Source of the DNA: Corynebacterium deserti GIMN1.010
GTDB lineage: Bacteria > Actinomycetota > Actinomycetes > Mycobacteriales > Mycobacteriaceae
DNA: 64,000 nucleotides
Direction of reading: 5' to 3'
Assembly: GCF_001277995.1 (NCBI RefSeq)
Contig: NZ_CP009220.1
Location: 2,824,329 to 2,888,328 of the forward strand
Shown: positions 32,890-41,307 of the stretch, in pieces
Numbering within the stretch: the first letter of the stretch is position 1
Layout: the number at the start of each line of letters is the position of its first letter
The notes under the pieces: generated by a model
What the model was told of the DNA's origin: nothing
The model's input: the letters and a program-made list of their open reading frames with translations, nothing else
The model's database searches: none
Made by a program: the position numbers and the translations under genes

Positions 32890-33427
32890 TATGCATACGA
32901 GACTGCCTATTCCGGTACTCGATGGGACAATCTTGAGGTGGGGCAGGCGACGGGCGCTGAGACTGGCACTGAGGAGAAGGCTCGCGAATTGATTGGGGAG
33001 TATGAGGAACGCGTCGACAAGCTTAAAAAGCAGTACGCGACCGTGCTGGCTTCCCATACGTTTGCGCCGGTGAGTTTTAATGGTGGAAATTTTGAGACTC
33101 GGCCAAATCGGTTGCTGTCGGTCGCGTTGAGGGATCTGGGGGGTTACACCGTCGGCGACGTTTGCACGCGCGATCGTGGGAGAGGCGTCTGAATACAATC
33201 CTGAGCAGTTGTTAAGCGGTTTTGGCGACGCTGACGGCGTGGTGATGTTGGTGAATAATGAGGAGACCTGGCCGGAATTGCAGGACAATGCGTTGTATCA
33301 GCAATTGCCTGCCGTTGCGGAGGGACATGTTGTGCGTTCCGACAAGCAGACCCACGAGGGCGGACCTGCGACGGCCATGCATGCTCTCGACGTGATTGAG
33401 CAGTTGTTGCAGACGTTCCAGTCATAG
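32890..33427 (+). pseudogene. Decayed iron-siderophore ABC substrate-binding protein (FecB/FepB-like)
   Basis: From about 32890 an open frame reads YAYETAYSGTRWDNLE...EKARELIGEYEERVDKLKKQYA...NRLLSVALRDLGG. It then shifts (+1) near 33165-33175 into GEASEYNPEQLLSGFGDADGVVMLVNNEE...HALDVIEQLLQTFQS, ending at 33427. This is the C-terminal two thirds of a periplasmic siderophore-binding lipoprotein. The N-terminus with signal peptide and lipobox is missing and the frame is broken once, so it is inactive. The region 32790-33593 holds nothing else apart from the DtxR-like box. Confidence 0.75.
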
Positions 33428-33593
33428 CTGTGTGGCGTGAGGTGACATTTTGACGTGTGCGTTAAGTTGATAACGTTAGTGCTTTCCTATCCCTTTTGGT
33501 CTAGAAGCTCTTCTTTATTCCGACTAGTGTTTGTCACGACATACTAAACCGATAAAGATTGTTTGACTTGCCATTTTGTGAAGGAGGGTCGCC

Positions 33594-34781
33594 TTGAGTA
33601 CCACCGTAAATACCACCACTGCACCTGAAGCCCGTTTTCCTGTAGTTCCACTAACTGCGATGAGTTTCGCAGCATTCGTATACGTCACTTTTGAGATGTT
33701 TGCGGTGGGCCTCATCCGGCCAATGGCCACTGATCTTGGGGTCGCGGAATCCCAGATCGGTCTCCTCATGACGATCTACGCCACCGTCGTTGCAGTGGTC
33801 ACCATCCCAGCAATGATGTGGGTGTCTCGTTTTAATAAGCGCACCGTTTTCCTTATTACCCTGGCGTTTTTGGCCACAGGCATCGTGATTCAAGCGTTGA
33901 CCGTCAACTACGCCATGCTGGCTGTCGGCCGTATCATCGCAGCTCTGACCCACGGCGTTTTCTGGGCATTGGTTGGCCCCATGGCTGCACGCATGTCACC
34001 TGGCCACACCGGCCGGGCCGTGGGAATTGTGTCCGTGGGTTCCACCATGGCACTCGTCGTTGGCTCACCCCTGGCAACGTGGATCGGTGAAATGGTGGGA
34101 TGGCGTTCTGCCACATGGATTCTCGGAGGGCTCACCGTTGCGGCTGTCGCCGTGTTGGTTCCAACCGTTCCATCACTTCCACCCGTGCCTAAGAATCCAA
34201 CCACAGAAGCCAAGAAGCAACTGCCATGGGGCTTAATCTCCCTGGTCATCTTCCTTTTGCTTGCCGTCACCGGAGTGTTCGCCGCCTACACCTACCTCGG
34301 CCTCATCCTTGCCGAAACTTCAGGTGACAGTCTCGTCTCCATCGGACTCTTCGCCTTCGGCGCACTTGGCCTGGTGGGTGTCACGGTGGCAACTCGCACC
34401 GTGGACCGCCGCATGCTGCGTGGAAGCGTGCACACCACCACCTTGTTTGTTCTCGCAGCAATCTTGGGACAGATCGCGTTCAGCTTGCAGGGAACCCTCG
34501 CCGTTGTGGCAATCTTCCTCGCGGTGATCGTCTTCGGTGGCGCCTACGGTGCATTGCCTACCCTGGGAACGACAATCTTCCTGCATGCAGGACAAAACAA
34601 CCCAGACGCTGCATCCTCCCTCTATGTAGTGACCTACCAAGTTGGCATTGCCTCCGGCGCAGCGTTAGGTGCACTCGTGGTGGATGCCTCGTGGATTGCC
34701 GGCACCTTGTGGATCATGGCGGGACTGACGCTCGCGTCCACGTTGGTGTTGGCACTGTGGTCACGTCCACTGCTGAAGTAG
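33594..34781 (+). CDS. MFS transporter, probable sugar/drug efflux (DHA1, AraJ/SotB-like)
   Basis: A 395-residue, 12-TM protein starting at TTG 33594 behind GAAGGAGGG. The TM1-TM2 region FAAFVYVTFEMFAVGLIRPMATDLGVAESQIGLLMTIYATVVAV and the motif A variant WVSRFNKRT, plus GRIIAALTHGVFWALVGPMAARM, are typical of the SotB/AraJ/NepI-like arabinose or purine-ribonucleoside efflux group. Substrate unknown. Confidence 0.82.
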   Translation: MSTTVNTTTAPEARFPVVPLTAMSFAAFVYVTFEMFAVGLIRPMATDLGVAESQIGLLMTIYATVVAVVTIPAMMWVSRFNKRTVFLITLAFLATGIVIQALTVNYAMLAVGRIIAALTHGVFWALVGPMAARMSPGHTGRAVGIVSVGSTMALVVGSPLATWIGEMVGWRSATWILGGLTVAAVAVLVPTVPSLPPVPKNPTTEAKKQLPWGLISLVIFLLLAVTGVFAAYTYLGLILAETSGDSLVSIGLFAFGALGLVGVTVATRTVDRRMLRGSVHTTTLFVLAAILGQIAFSLQGTLAVVAIFLAVIVFGGAYGALPTLGTTIFLHAGQNNPDAASSLYVVTYQVGIASGAALGALVVDASWIAGTLWIMAGLTLASTLVLALWSRPLLK

Positions 34782-34816
34782 CTTTTAACGCGTCTCGGCA
34801 CTGACACCGAGGTATG

Positions 34817-34862
34817 CAAAAGGCCTTAGACCTAGTTGATCAACTAGGTCTAAGGCCTTTTG
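34817..34862. terminator. Very strong palindromic terminator
   Basis: A perfect 22-bp stem (CAAAAGGCCTTAGACCTAGTTG with its inverse) and a 2-nt AT centre. The A/T ends make it work in both directions. The rest of the gap 34782-35122 is an AT-rich promoter region for malE (for example TTGATTATATTCATAA near 34966), with no gene. Confidence 0.88.
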
Positions 34863-35122
34863 TTCATGAAGGAGCTGGTAGCACCTGTAGTGAATCAGAC
34901 AGTGATGTAGTGCCACCCCGGTGGGAGCGCAATCATTTTGACACTAAAATGATAGAGGGTTGGAATTGATTATATTCATAACAAACTACCCCCTCGCAAA
35001 GTTAGCAATAAAGGTCAGCAGACTTTTGCTGAAATTTACATTTTTCAATTTTTGATGGCCATCTGATTTAGTTAATCTTTTTGCTTCAGACAGGAAAACC
35101 TCAATTGACAAGGCAAAATAGT

Positions 35123-36301
35123 ATGACCATCAGTCTTCAGCGCACCACCGATAACCTCACCGAAGCAGAAATCTTTGACGCACACGAAGGCGGAAAGCTG
35201 TCCATCGGCTCCACCCGACCACTGCGCGATATGCGTGATCTCTCCCTGGCGTACACCCCAGGTGTCGCCAAGGTGTGTGAGGCGATTGCTGAAGATCCAG
35301 AGGTTGCCCGCACCCACACTGGCATCGGAAACACCGTCGCGGTTATTTCCGACGGCACCGCTGTTCTAGGCCTTGGCGATATCGGACCTCAGGCCTCCCT
35401 TCCCGTCATGGAGGGCAAGGCTCAGCTGTTTAGCTCTTTCGCCGGCTTGAAGGCTGTGCCGATTGTTCTCGATGTCCACGAAGTTGATGAACTGGTGGAG
35501 ACCATTGCTGCGATCGCACCTTCCTTTGGTGCAATCAACCTTGAAGACATCTCCGCACCTCGTTGCTTCGAGGTAGAGCGTCGCCTCATCGAGCGCCTCG
35601 ACATCCCCGTAATGCACGATGACCAGCACGGCACCGCAGTGGTTATTCTCGCGGCACTGCGCAACTCCCTCAAACTGCTGGACCGCAAGATCGAAGACCT
35701 CAAGATCGTCATCTCTGGCGCTGGCGCTGCAGGTGTCGCAGCAGTAGACATTCTCACCAACGCAGGCGCAACGGACATTGTAGTTCTGGACTCCCGCGGC
35801 ATCATCGAAGCTAGCCGAGGCGACCTCTCCCCAGTCAAGGCTGACCTAGCTGCGAAGACCAACCCACGTAGCATCACCGGCGGAATGAACGAGGCCTTCA
35901 CCGGCGCTGACCTCTTCATCGGCGTCTCCGGTGGCAACATCGGGGAAGAAGCCCTCAAGCTCATGGCGCCTGCGCCGATCCTTTTCACCCTGGCTAACCC
36001 CACCCCGGAGATCGATCCAGAGCTCTCCAACAAATACGGTGCGATTGTCGCGACTGGTCGTTCCGATCTGCCCAACCAGATCAACAACGTGCTGGCTTTC
36101 CCCGGCATTTTCGCAGGTGCACTGGCCGCAAAGGCCAAGAAGATCACACCAGAAATGAAACTCGCCGCAGCCGAAGCGATCGCAGCGATCACCGAGGATG
36201 ATCTCGAAGTCGGACGCATCGTTCCTACCGCTCTTGACCCCCGCGTTGCGCCTGCAGTGAAGGCCGCAGTTCAAGCAGTCGCCGAGCAGCAGGGCGTATA
36301 G
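35123..36301 (+). CDS. malE: NADP-dependent malic enzyme
   Basis: Malate to pyruvate + CO2 with NADP, part of the PEP-pyruvate-oxaloacetate node. The start is set at ATG 35123 (MTISLQRTTDNLTEAEIF), giving 392 residues, the length known for C. glutamicum MalE; the in-frame 35081 start adds 14 residues. Motifs: SLAYTPGVAKVCEAI, GLGDIGPQASLPVMEGKAQLF, INLEDISAPRCFEVE, MHDDQHGTAVV, the nucleotide loop SGAGAAGVAAVDIL and FTLANPTPEI. It is expected to be controlled by MalR (11.5 kb). It converges on the FGGY kinase with only 4 bp between stops and no terminator. Confidence 0.95.
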   Translation: MTISLQRTTDNLTEAEIFDAHEGGKLSIGSTRPLRDMRDLSLAYTPGVAKVCEAIAEDPEVARTHTGIGNTVAVISDGTAVLGLGDIGPQASLPVMEGKAQLFSSFAGLKAVPIVLDVHEVDELVETIAAIAPSFGAINLEDISAPRCFEVERRLIERLDIPVMHDDQHGTAVVILAALRNSLKLLDRKIEDLKIVISGAGAAGVAAVDILTNAGATDIVVLDSRGIIEASRGDLSPVKADLAAKTNPRSITGGMNEAFTGADLFIGVSGGNIGEEALKLMAPAPILFTLANPTPEIDPELSNKYGAIVATGRSDLPNQINNVLAFPGIFAGALAAKAKKITPEMKLAAAEAIAAITEDDLEVGRIVPTALDPRVAPAVKAAVQAVAEQQGV

Positions 36302-36305
36302 CAGG

Positions 36306-37790
36306 CTAGACGAGTTTGTCGTAGAGGGCGTCGAAAAGCTCTCTAGTCTGCGCGTAGTGATACGCAAAGCGTGGCTCGTGCGTCGTGCCAAATGGAGGCG
36401 TCGCGCGTTCGCCGCCGGGCTCAAGCTGCTCGAGCACGATGAGCGCGGTGCCACGGAGGGTTGCGCGCTTCATCTCCAGGGGGATAACTGGGGTATCCAG
36501 GGCGTCGGCAAGCATCGCCAGAAATTCTGGGTGGTCAGTTGCCACGCGGCCCGAGGCAATTACGCGCTCAGGTGCAGCTCCCGCCAGTTCCATGTGCTCC
36601 CATACGCGCTGGTAGGACAGCGCTAGCGCCTCAAATACACCACGCCACATGTGCTCCGGGCCAGTTTGTTCCTGAATATTAGTGATCGTCGCGCGCGCTG
36701 AGCCTGCCCAGCCAATCGAGCGCTCTCCGGAGAAGAACGGCAGCACCGCGGGCGTGCCTTCAAGGGGTTCGCGGATGAGGATCTCATCGAGATTGTCCGG
36801 CTTGTTTACAGTGCGCTCCAGCCACGTAACCGCGCGTCCGACATCGTTCAATGCCCCGCCAACGATGCACTGATCACGGGAAACGCGGTAACACCACAGG
36901 CCTGAAGGAATCTTCTTGGGAACACTGGGCAAAATCACGCGCATCGCACCAGAGGTTGCTGCTGCCACTGCGACGGTCTTCGAATCAACCGCTCCCGGGC
37001 CAATATTAGACGGCCAACCATCAGGAATTGCGTGGAACCAGGGGACGTCTTCCAGGTACTTCCACTCATTGCGCTCAACCTGAGCATCTCTAGCAGGCTC
37101 ATCAGGGTTTTTGACCTCGCCAAACAGAGCTGGATCAACGCCGATGTGCTCCAAAATAGGAAGATCCAACTCGCCAGTGTGGGCGTTGAGGATGCCGCTC
37201 CACGCTGCAATCGACGTGGCCATGCCTCGAATACCTGCGATCTTGAAATACACGTACTCGCCGATTGTCATCACATACTTGGCCTGCTCAAAGAGATCGG
37301 GGAACTCCTCCTTGAGCCACATCAAACGTGATGGGTGATACGAGGTGTGCAGGCGGACGCCGGTGCGGCCGTGATATGCATCCTCATCAATCTCCTCGCG
37401 CAGCTGTGAGACGAAGCCGGCAGAACGGGAATCCGCGTAAGTAATGCAGGGGGTGAGTGCATTGCCCTCGGCGTCCACAAGAATGATGGACGAAGCGAAA
37501 GAGTCCAACGCCACGCCAGCGATCTGATCTGCGATGCTGTGCTCATGGGCAGCCTCGGAGATGCCGTCAATGACCTCCCGGATTTCATCCACAACCTGGT
37601 CGGCATCAATGGTTGAGAGGCCTTCGCCCGTGGTGAATTCATGGGAAACGCGCTGCTTAGAACCCTTAAGCGGACGTCCAGATGCATCATAAAGACCACC
37701 CCTTGACGCTGTGGAACCAATATCCATGGCAAGGACGTAGGGGCCGCGGGACTCCTTAAAAGGGATGGACATTGTTGGAATTGATCCCAT
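36306..37790 (-). CDS. FGGY-family carbohydrate kinase (gluconokinase-like)
   Basis: ATG 37790 follows AAGGAAAGCATC; the frame also opens earlier but would overlap the VanZ gene. In 494 residues: the ATP/actin-fold start YVLAMDIGSTASRGGLYDASG, ALDSFASSIILVDAEGNALTPCITYADSRS, GRTGVRLHTSYHPSRLMWLKEEFPD, ATSGAMRVILP, FFSGERSIGW and the C-terminal ASGRVATDHPEFLAMLADALDTPV. FGGY kinases phosphorylate gluconate, xylulose, glycerol and related polyols; the overall look is gluconate-kinase-like but the substrate is not fixed. It is the last gene of an operon behind three VanZ-like membrane proteins (22-53 bp gaps). Confidence 0.85.
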   Translation of the reverse strand: MGSIPTMSIPFKESRGPYVLAMDIGSTASRGGLYDASGRPLKGSKQRVSHEFTTGEGLSTIDADQVVDEIREVIDGISEAAHEHSIADQIAGVALDSFASSIILVDAEGNALTPCITYADSRSAGFVSQLREEIDEDAYHGRTGVRLHTSYHPSRLMWLKEEFPDLFEQAKYVMTIGEYVYFKIAGIRGMATSIAAWSGILNAHTGELDLPILEHIGVDPALFGEVKNPDEPARDAQVERNEWKYLEDVPWFHAIPDGWPSNIGPGAVDSKTVAVAAATSGAMRVILPSVPKKIPSGLWCYRVSRDQCIVGGALNDVGRAVTWLERTVNKPDNLDEILIREPLEGTPAVLPFFSGERSIGWAGSARATITNIQEQTGPEHMWRGVFEALALSYQRVWEHMELAGAAPERVIASGRVATDHPEFLAMLADALDTPVIPLEMKRATLRGTALIVLEQLEPGGERATPPFGTTHEPRFAYHYAQTRELFDALYDKLV

Positions 37791-37812
37791 GATGCTTTCC
37801 TTAAAGGTCTGA

Positions 37813-38475
37813 CTAATAGATCTCTTCACGTAAGGATATAGGTGCAGCACTAGCGCTGTCTGGTGGGGTCGATTCCCGGCTTGCTGTTTGAGCCTCAGAG
37901 CTCAGTTCCACCACCTTATCCGGATCGCCGAGCCGTGGGCCGAGAGCAACTAGGATGGCAAACACCACGGCCAGTGCCGAAGCCAACCACACCCACACCT
38001 TGTATAAGCGAGGGCCACAGAATTTAGCAATCACGGCACCACACGCTGCGCCGAGAGTGTTGAAAATAATGTCATCTATATCGCTGTACCCCAACCTAAA
38101 CAGGTACTGCGCAACCTCGATGACCAGGCTAAACCCCGCGCCAATGAGGGTTGTCTTGAGGACAACATTGCGGGCCTGCGTCGTTCCCGCAATCTCATCA
38201 TGCTTTTCGCCCGATACTTTGAGCAGCGCATACAGCAAAACTCCGAACGGTACGAAAAACGCAAAGTTACCTCCATAGCCAAAGAGGGGAGAAAACCACG
38301 ATCCCGACTCCACGAAATCATCCAGGGGCACCACCGAGATGGAACGATGTCGATGCGCACCAGGAACCCACAACAGCCCAATGACAAAGAATGATTTCAG
38401 CATGGTCAACGAAATCATCACCGCACTATAAGCAAACAGTGCGGTGAGGAGAAGGGCAGAGGAGGGTGCTCTCAT
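37813..38475 (-). CDS. VanZ-like membrane protein 1
   Basis: A 220-residue VanZ-domain protein with about five hydrophobic segments. The VanZ hallmark is the N-to-C order TMLKSFFVIGLLW, RSISVVPLDDF, FGYGGNFAFFVPFGVLLY, then IEVAQYLFRLGYSDIDDIIFNTLGAACGAVIAK. The acidic D(I/V)DD(I/L)(I/L)FNT motif faces the membrane. VanZ of enterococci gives low-level teicoplanin resistance by an unknown mechanism; VanZ-like domains are otherwise uncharacterised. It is the third of three tandem paralogues, 22 bp before the FGGY kinase. Confidence 0.85.
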   Translation of the reverse strand: MRAPSSALLLTALFAYSAVMISLTMLKSFFVIGLLWVPGAHRHRSISVVPLDDFVESGSWFSPLFGYGGNFAFFVPFGVLLYALLKVSGEKHDEIAGTTQARNVVLKTTLIGAGFSLVIEVAQYLFRLGYSDIDDIIFNTLGAACGAVIAKFCGPRLYKVWVWLASALAVVFAILVALGPRLGDPDKVVELSSEAQTASRESTPPDSASAAPISLREEIY

Positions 38476-38528
38476 ATTAGAGAGCCTATATCAATTCGTT
38501 GTGGCCACCTGAATAATGTGGTGCCAGG

Positions 38529-39083
38529 CTACCAATCACCAGATAGCACACCTGACACATTCGGGCCGAACACAGTAAGCGCAGCAAGAACCACACCAAT
38601 CGCAATGCTCAGCGCCACCCAGAGACCCTGAAGCTTCGAGCCGAATACCTTAGCCAGAGCCGCCCCAACGAGAGTACCAAGAGTATTGAATAGGACATCA
38701 TCAAAATCAGTGATGCCAAGACGGAATACAAACTGTGTGACTTCAATTGAACAGCTCGCAAGAAAACCAATGAACCCCACCATAAGAACCGAGGGCTTGA
38801 ATCGACGCTGATCAGAAAGCGTGAAAAGTAGGCCTCCCAGTGGAACGAAAAGGATGAAGTTTCCTCCGTATCCAAACACGAGGGCAAGAGTGCTAACGCC
38901 GTCAAGATATTCGCCGAATGGCTGAAAACTCACTTCACGTCTGCGCGGCGCCTTATACCCCCATAAAAGGCCAATACTGATGAACGGTTTGAGGAGGGTG
39001 ACCAGCGTGATGACACCGGCGTAAACGCCTAATGCCAGCATTGTCATAGATGAACTAATGCTGCGGCTGCTCAATACTGACAC
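38529..39083 (-). CDS. VanZ-like membrane protein 2
   Basis: A 184-residue paralogue. It has TLLKPFISIGLLWGYKAPRRREVSFQPFGEYLDG, FGYGGNFILFVPLGGLLF and SIEVTQFVFRLGITDFDDVLFNTLGTLVGAALAK. GTG 39083 overlaps its AAAGG; TTG 39074 or ATG 39047 are alternative starts. No large C-terminal extension, so it is close to a minimal VanZ domain. Confidence 0.83.
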   Translation of the reverse strand: MSVLSSRSISSSMTMLALGVYAGVITLVTLLKPFISIGLLWGYKAPRRREVSFQPFGEYLDGVSTLALVFGYGGNFILFVPLGGLLFTLSDQRRFKPSVLMVGFIGFLASCSIEVTQFVFRLGITDFDDVLFNTLGTLVGAALAKVFGSKLQGLWVALSIAIGVVLAALTVFGPNVSGVLSGDW

Positions 39084-39110
39084 CTTTCTTTGACCACCAC
39101 TTCTCTACGC

Positions 39111-39737
39111 TTACCCCATCACGCTGGAATACACCATGATCCCCATGACAATCAGCGACGCCACTAAGACAAACCCAGACAACACTTTTCTGGTCCTCGC
39201 AGCTACCGACGCCGCAATCACTGCACCGATCAAACCACCAATGGTGTTAAACAACAGGTCATCTACGTCGGAGTATCCCACAGCAAATACCCACTGCAAC
39301 ACCTCGATGCCAAGGCTCGTCACGCCAGTAAAAAGGACAGTTTCTAAAAATGTAAACCGGCTCCTGTGGTGGCTGTGCAGCACGCGGTAGAGGAAGAATC
39401 CAAAAGGAACAAAAAGGGCGATATTGCCAAAGGTGTTGGTCCATGGACCCCACCAGATGGGAGGGTTGATGAAGCCGTCGAAAAGCACAAGGTCAATTGA
39501 CCTGTATTGGTGAGCTTCCGTGCTCCACAGTCCTCCGATGGACAGCTTGTTTTTCAGCAGGGTCATCATCACCAGCAGCACACCGTACACAGCGAAAGAC
39601 ACAGTAAAAAGCGTCGAGGCAGCAAAAGACTGCTTCTTCACTGATCGTCCCTCCATAAAACCGCCGGTTCGAGTGCTGTTATCAGATTCATGGGACGCTT
39701 GTGGCGCCTTCAATCTGGATTCGTGAATGGTTGACAT
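39111..39737 (-). CDS. VanZ-like membrane protein 3
   Basis: The first gene of the four-gene operon. ATG 39737 is chosen because GGTGGAG precedes it; the frame is open upstream to 39848, overlapping the divergent RclA-like gene. In 208 residues, a 45-residue polar tail precedes MTLLKNKLSIGGLWSTEAHQYRSIDLVLFDGF, FGNIALFVPFGFFLYRVLHSHH and LGIEVLQWVFAVGYSDVDDLLFNTIGGLIGAVIAA. Divergent from the RclA-like gene over about 100 bp. Confidence 0.83.
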   Translation of the reverse strand: MSTIHESRLKAPQASHESDNSTRTGGFMEGRSVKKQSFAASTLFTVSFAVYGVLLVMMTLLKNKLSIGGLWSTEAHQYRSIDLVLFDGFINPPIWWGPWTNTFGNIALFVPFGFFLYRVLHSHHRSRFTFLETVLFTGVTSLGIEVLQWVFAVGYSDVDDLLFNTIGGLIGAVIAASVAARTRKVLSGFVLVASLIVMGIMVYSSVMG

Positions 39738-39839
39738 GAGGCTCCACCATAAACGCGCGCCCTGTGCACTTACTGAAAGTGTGCCTGAAGAACTCTGCTG
39801 AGCAGCGACCAGGTTCTTTGGGAGGCGTAGCGTGGTGTC

Positions 39840-41147
39840 ATGAAGCAAGATTTCGATGTCATTGTTATCGGTTTCGGCAAAGCAGGCAAAACGATCGCGA
39901 TGAAACGTTCCGCTGCAGGCGATCGCGTGGCCCTCATCGAGCAGAGCCCCACCATGTACGGCGGTACCTGCATCAACATTGGATGTATTCCCACCAAGAA
40001 GCTGCTTTTTGAAACTTCCCGCGGCACTACTTTTCCTGAGGCAGTTTCACGACGCGATCAGCTCATCGGCACGCTCAACGCCACCAATCTTCGCCTGGCA
40101 CAAGGCAAAGGTGTGACGGTCATCGATGGATTCGCACGCTTTTCCGGCGACCACGAAATCACCGTCACCGCAGGTCAAGACACACTTATCCTCCACGCTC
40201 CTACGATTGTCATCAACACTGGCTCCGAACCAATCTGGCCCGACCTCCCCGGCTCCGATCACCCCAAACTCTACGACTCCACCACAATCCAACACATTTC
40301 GCCGCTACCAAAACGCCTCGCCATCATCGGTGGAGGCCCCATCGGCCTAGAATTCGCCACACTTTTTAGTGGCCAAGGCTCCGAGGTCACTATCCTCGAC
40401 CACAGCGACACACCACTACGCCACTTCGACAGCGACATCGCCAAACTCGCACGCACCGACCTCGAAAGCCGCGGAATTACATTCCTCAACAACGTGCAGG
40501 TCACAGGATTCAGCGACGACCTCACCATCCACCTCACTGACCGCGACCTCAACGTCGACGCCACCCTCATCGCCATCGGTCGCCGCCCGGCCACCGCAAA
40601 CCTCGGCCTAAGTCAGGCGGGCATCAAGATCGGCAGCCGCGGCGAAGTGCTTGTCGACGCCCACCTCCACACCAACATCAGCGGCATCTACGCCGTCGGA
40701 GACGTCAACGGCGGACCGCAATTTACCTACGTGTCCTACGACGATCACCGCATTGTCCTCGACCAACTCGCTGATTCCCCCAACCCCCGTTCCACCTCCA
40801 ATCGCCTTTTTCCCACCACCACATTCCTTGAGCCTCCTTTGTCCACCATTGGAATCACCGAGAAAGACGCAGGTGATGATGTCCTCATCAAAAAGGGACT
40901 CATCGCAGAGATGCCGATCGTTCCTCGACCAAAAATCATTGGTGAGACCCACGGAATGGTGAAGTTTTTCGTCGACAAGCACTCTGACGCCCTTCTGGGC
41001 GCCACGTTGTACTGCGCTGACTCCCAAGAACTCATCAACACCGTCGCACTCGCGATGCGACACGGCATCACCGCCAGCGAACTCGGCTCCGGAATCTACA
41101 CGCACCCTTCGACTTCGGAGATTTTCAACCAGGTTCTTGAAAGCTGA
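39840..41147 (+). CDS. RclA-like pyridine nucleotide-disulfide oxidoreductase
   Basis: A 435-residue flavoprotein. FAD loop VIVIGFGKAGKTIAM (about 7-21), redox-active disulfide MYGGTCINIGCIPTKKL (Cys43-Cys48 region), NAD loop IIGGGPIGLEFATLFSGQGSEVTILD, FAD-binding IYAVGDVNGGPQFTYVS, and a C-terminal dimer domain with HPSTSEIFN. The start closely resembles E. coli RclA (GFGKAGKTLA...MYGGTCINIGCIPTK), a copper/hypochlorous-acid-linked reductase. The usual His-Glu pair of the family is replaced here by HPSTSE, as in RclA. Mercuric reductase or lipoamide dehydrogenase are less likely. Confidence 0.82.
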   Translation: MKQDFDVIVIGFGKAGKTIAMKRSAAGDRVALIEQSPTMYGGTCINIGCIPTKKLLFETSRGTTFPEAVSRRDQLIGTLNATNLRLAQGKGVTVIDGFARFSGDHEITVTAGQDTLILHAPTIVINTGSEPIWPDLPGSDHPKLYDSTTIQHISPLPKRLAIIGGGPIGLEFATLFSGQGSEVTILDHSDTPLRHFDSDIAKLARTDLESRGITFLNNVQVTGFSDDLTIHLTDRDLNVDATLIAIGRRPATANLGLSQAGIKIGSRGEVLVDAHLHTNISGIYAVGDVNGGPQFTYVSYDDHRIVLDQLADSPNPRSTSNRLFPTTTFLEPPLSTIGITEKDAGDDVLIKKGLIAEMPIVPRPKIIGETHGMVKFFVDKHSDALLGATLYCADSQELINTVALAMRHGITASELGSGIYTHPSTSEIFNQVLES

Positions 41148-41192
41148 CCCCGCCACGGGCAGGGACGGAGGCCAACTCACACCCCCCCGAAA

Positions 41193-41307
41193 AGCACCAC
41201 ATCTACCCCTATATGAGGTGTCATGTGTTGCATACAGACAGTCCAAAAGCTCGCGCGACCCCGCATCGACACCACACTGCGTGACGTATAACGGTAGATG
41301 TGGTGCT
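41193..41307. repeat. 115-bp element bounded by perfect 15-bp inverted repeats
   Basis: AGCACCACATCTACC (41193-41207) and its exact inverse GGTAGATGTGGTGCT (41293-41307) flank 85 bp without an ORF. The dadA stop codon overlaps the right-hand repeat (41306-41308). It could be a MITE-like insertion or a giant hairpin terminator between the convergent rclA-like and dadA genes. Confidence 0.6.
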
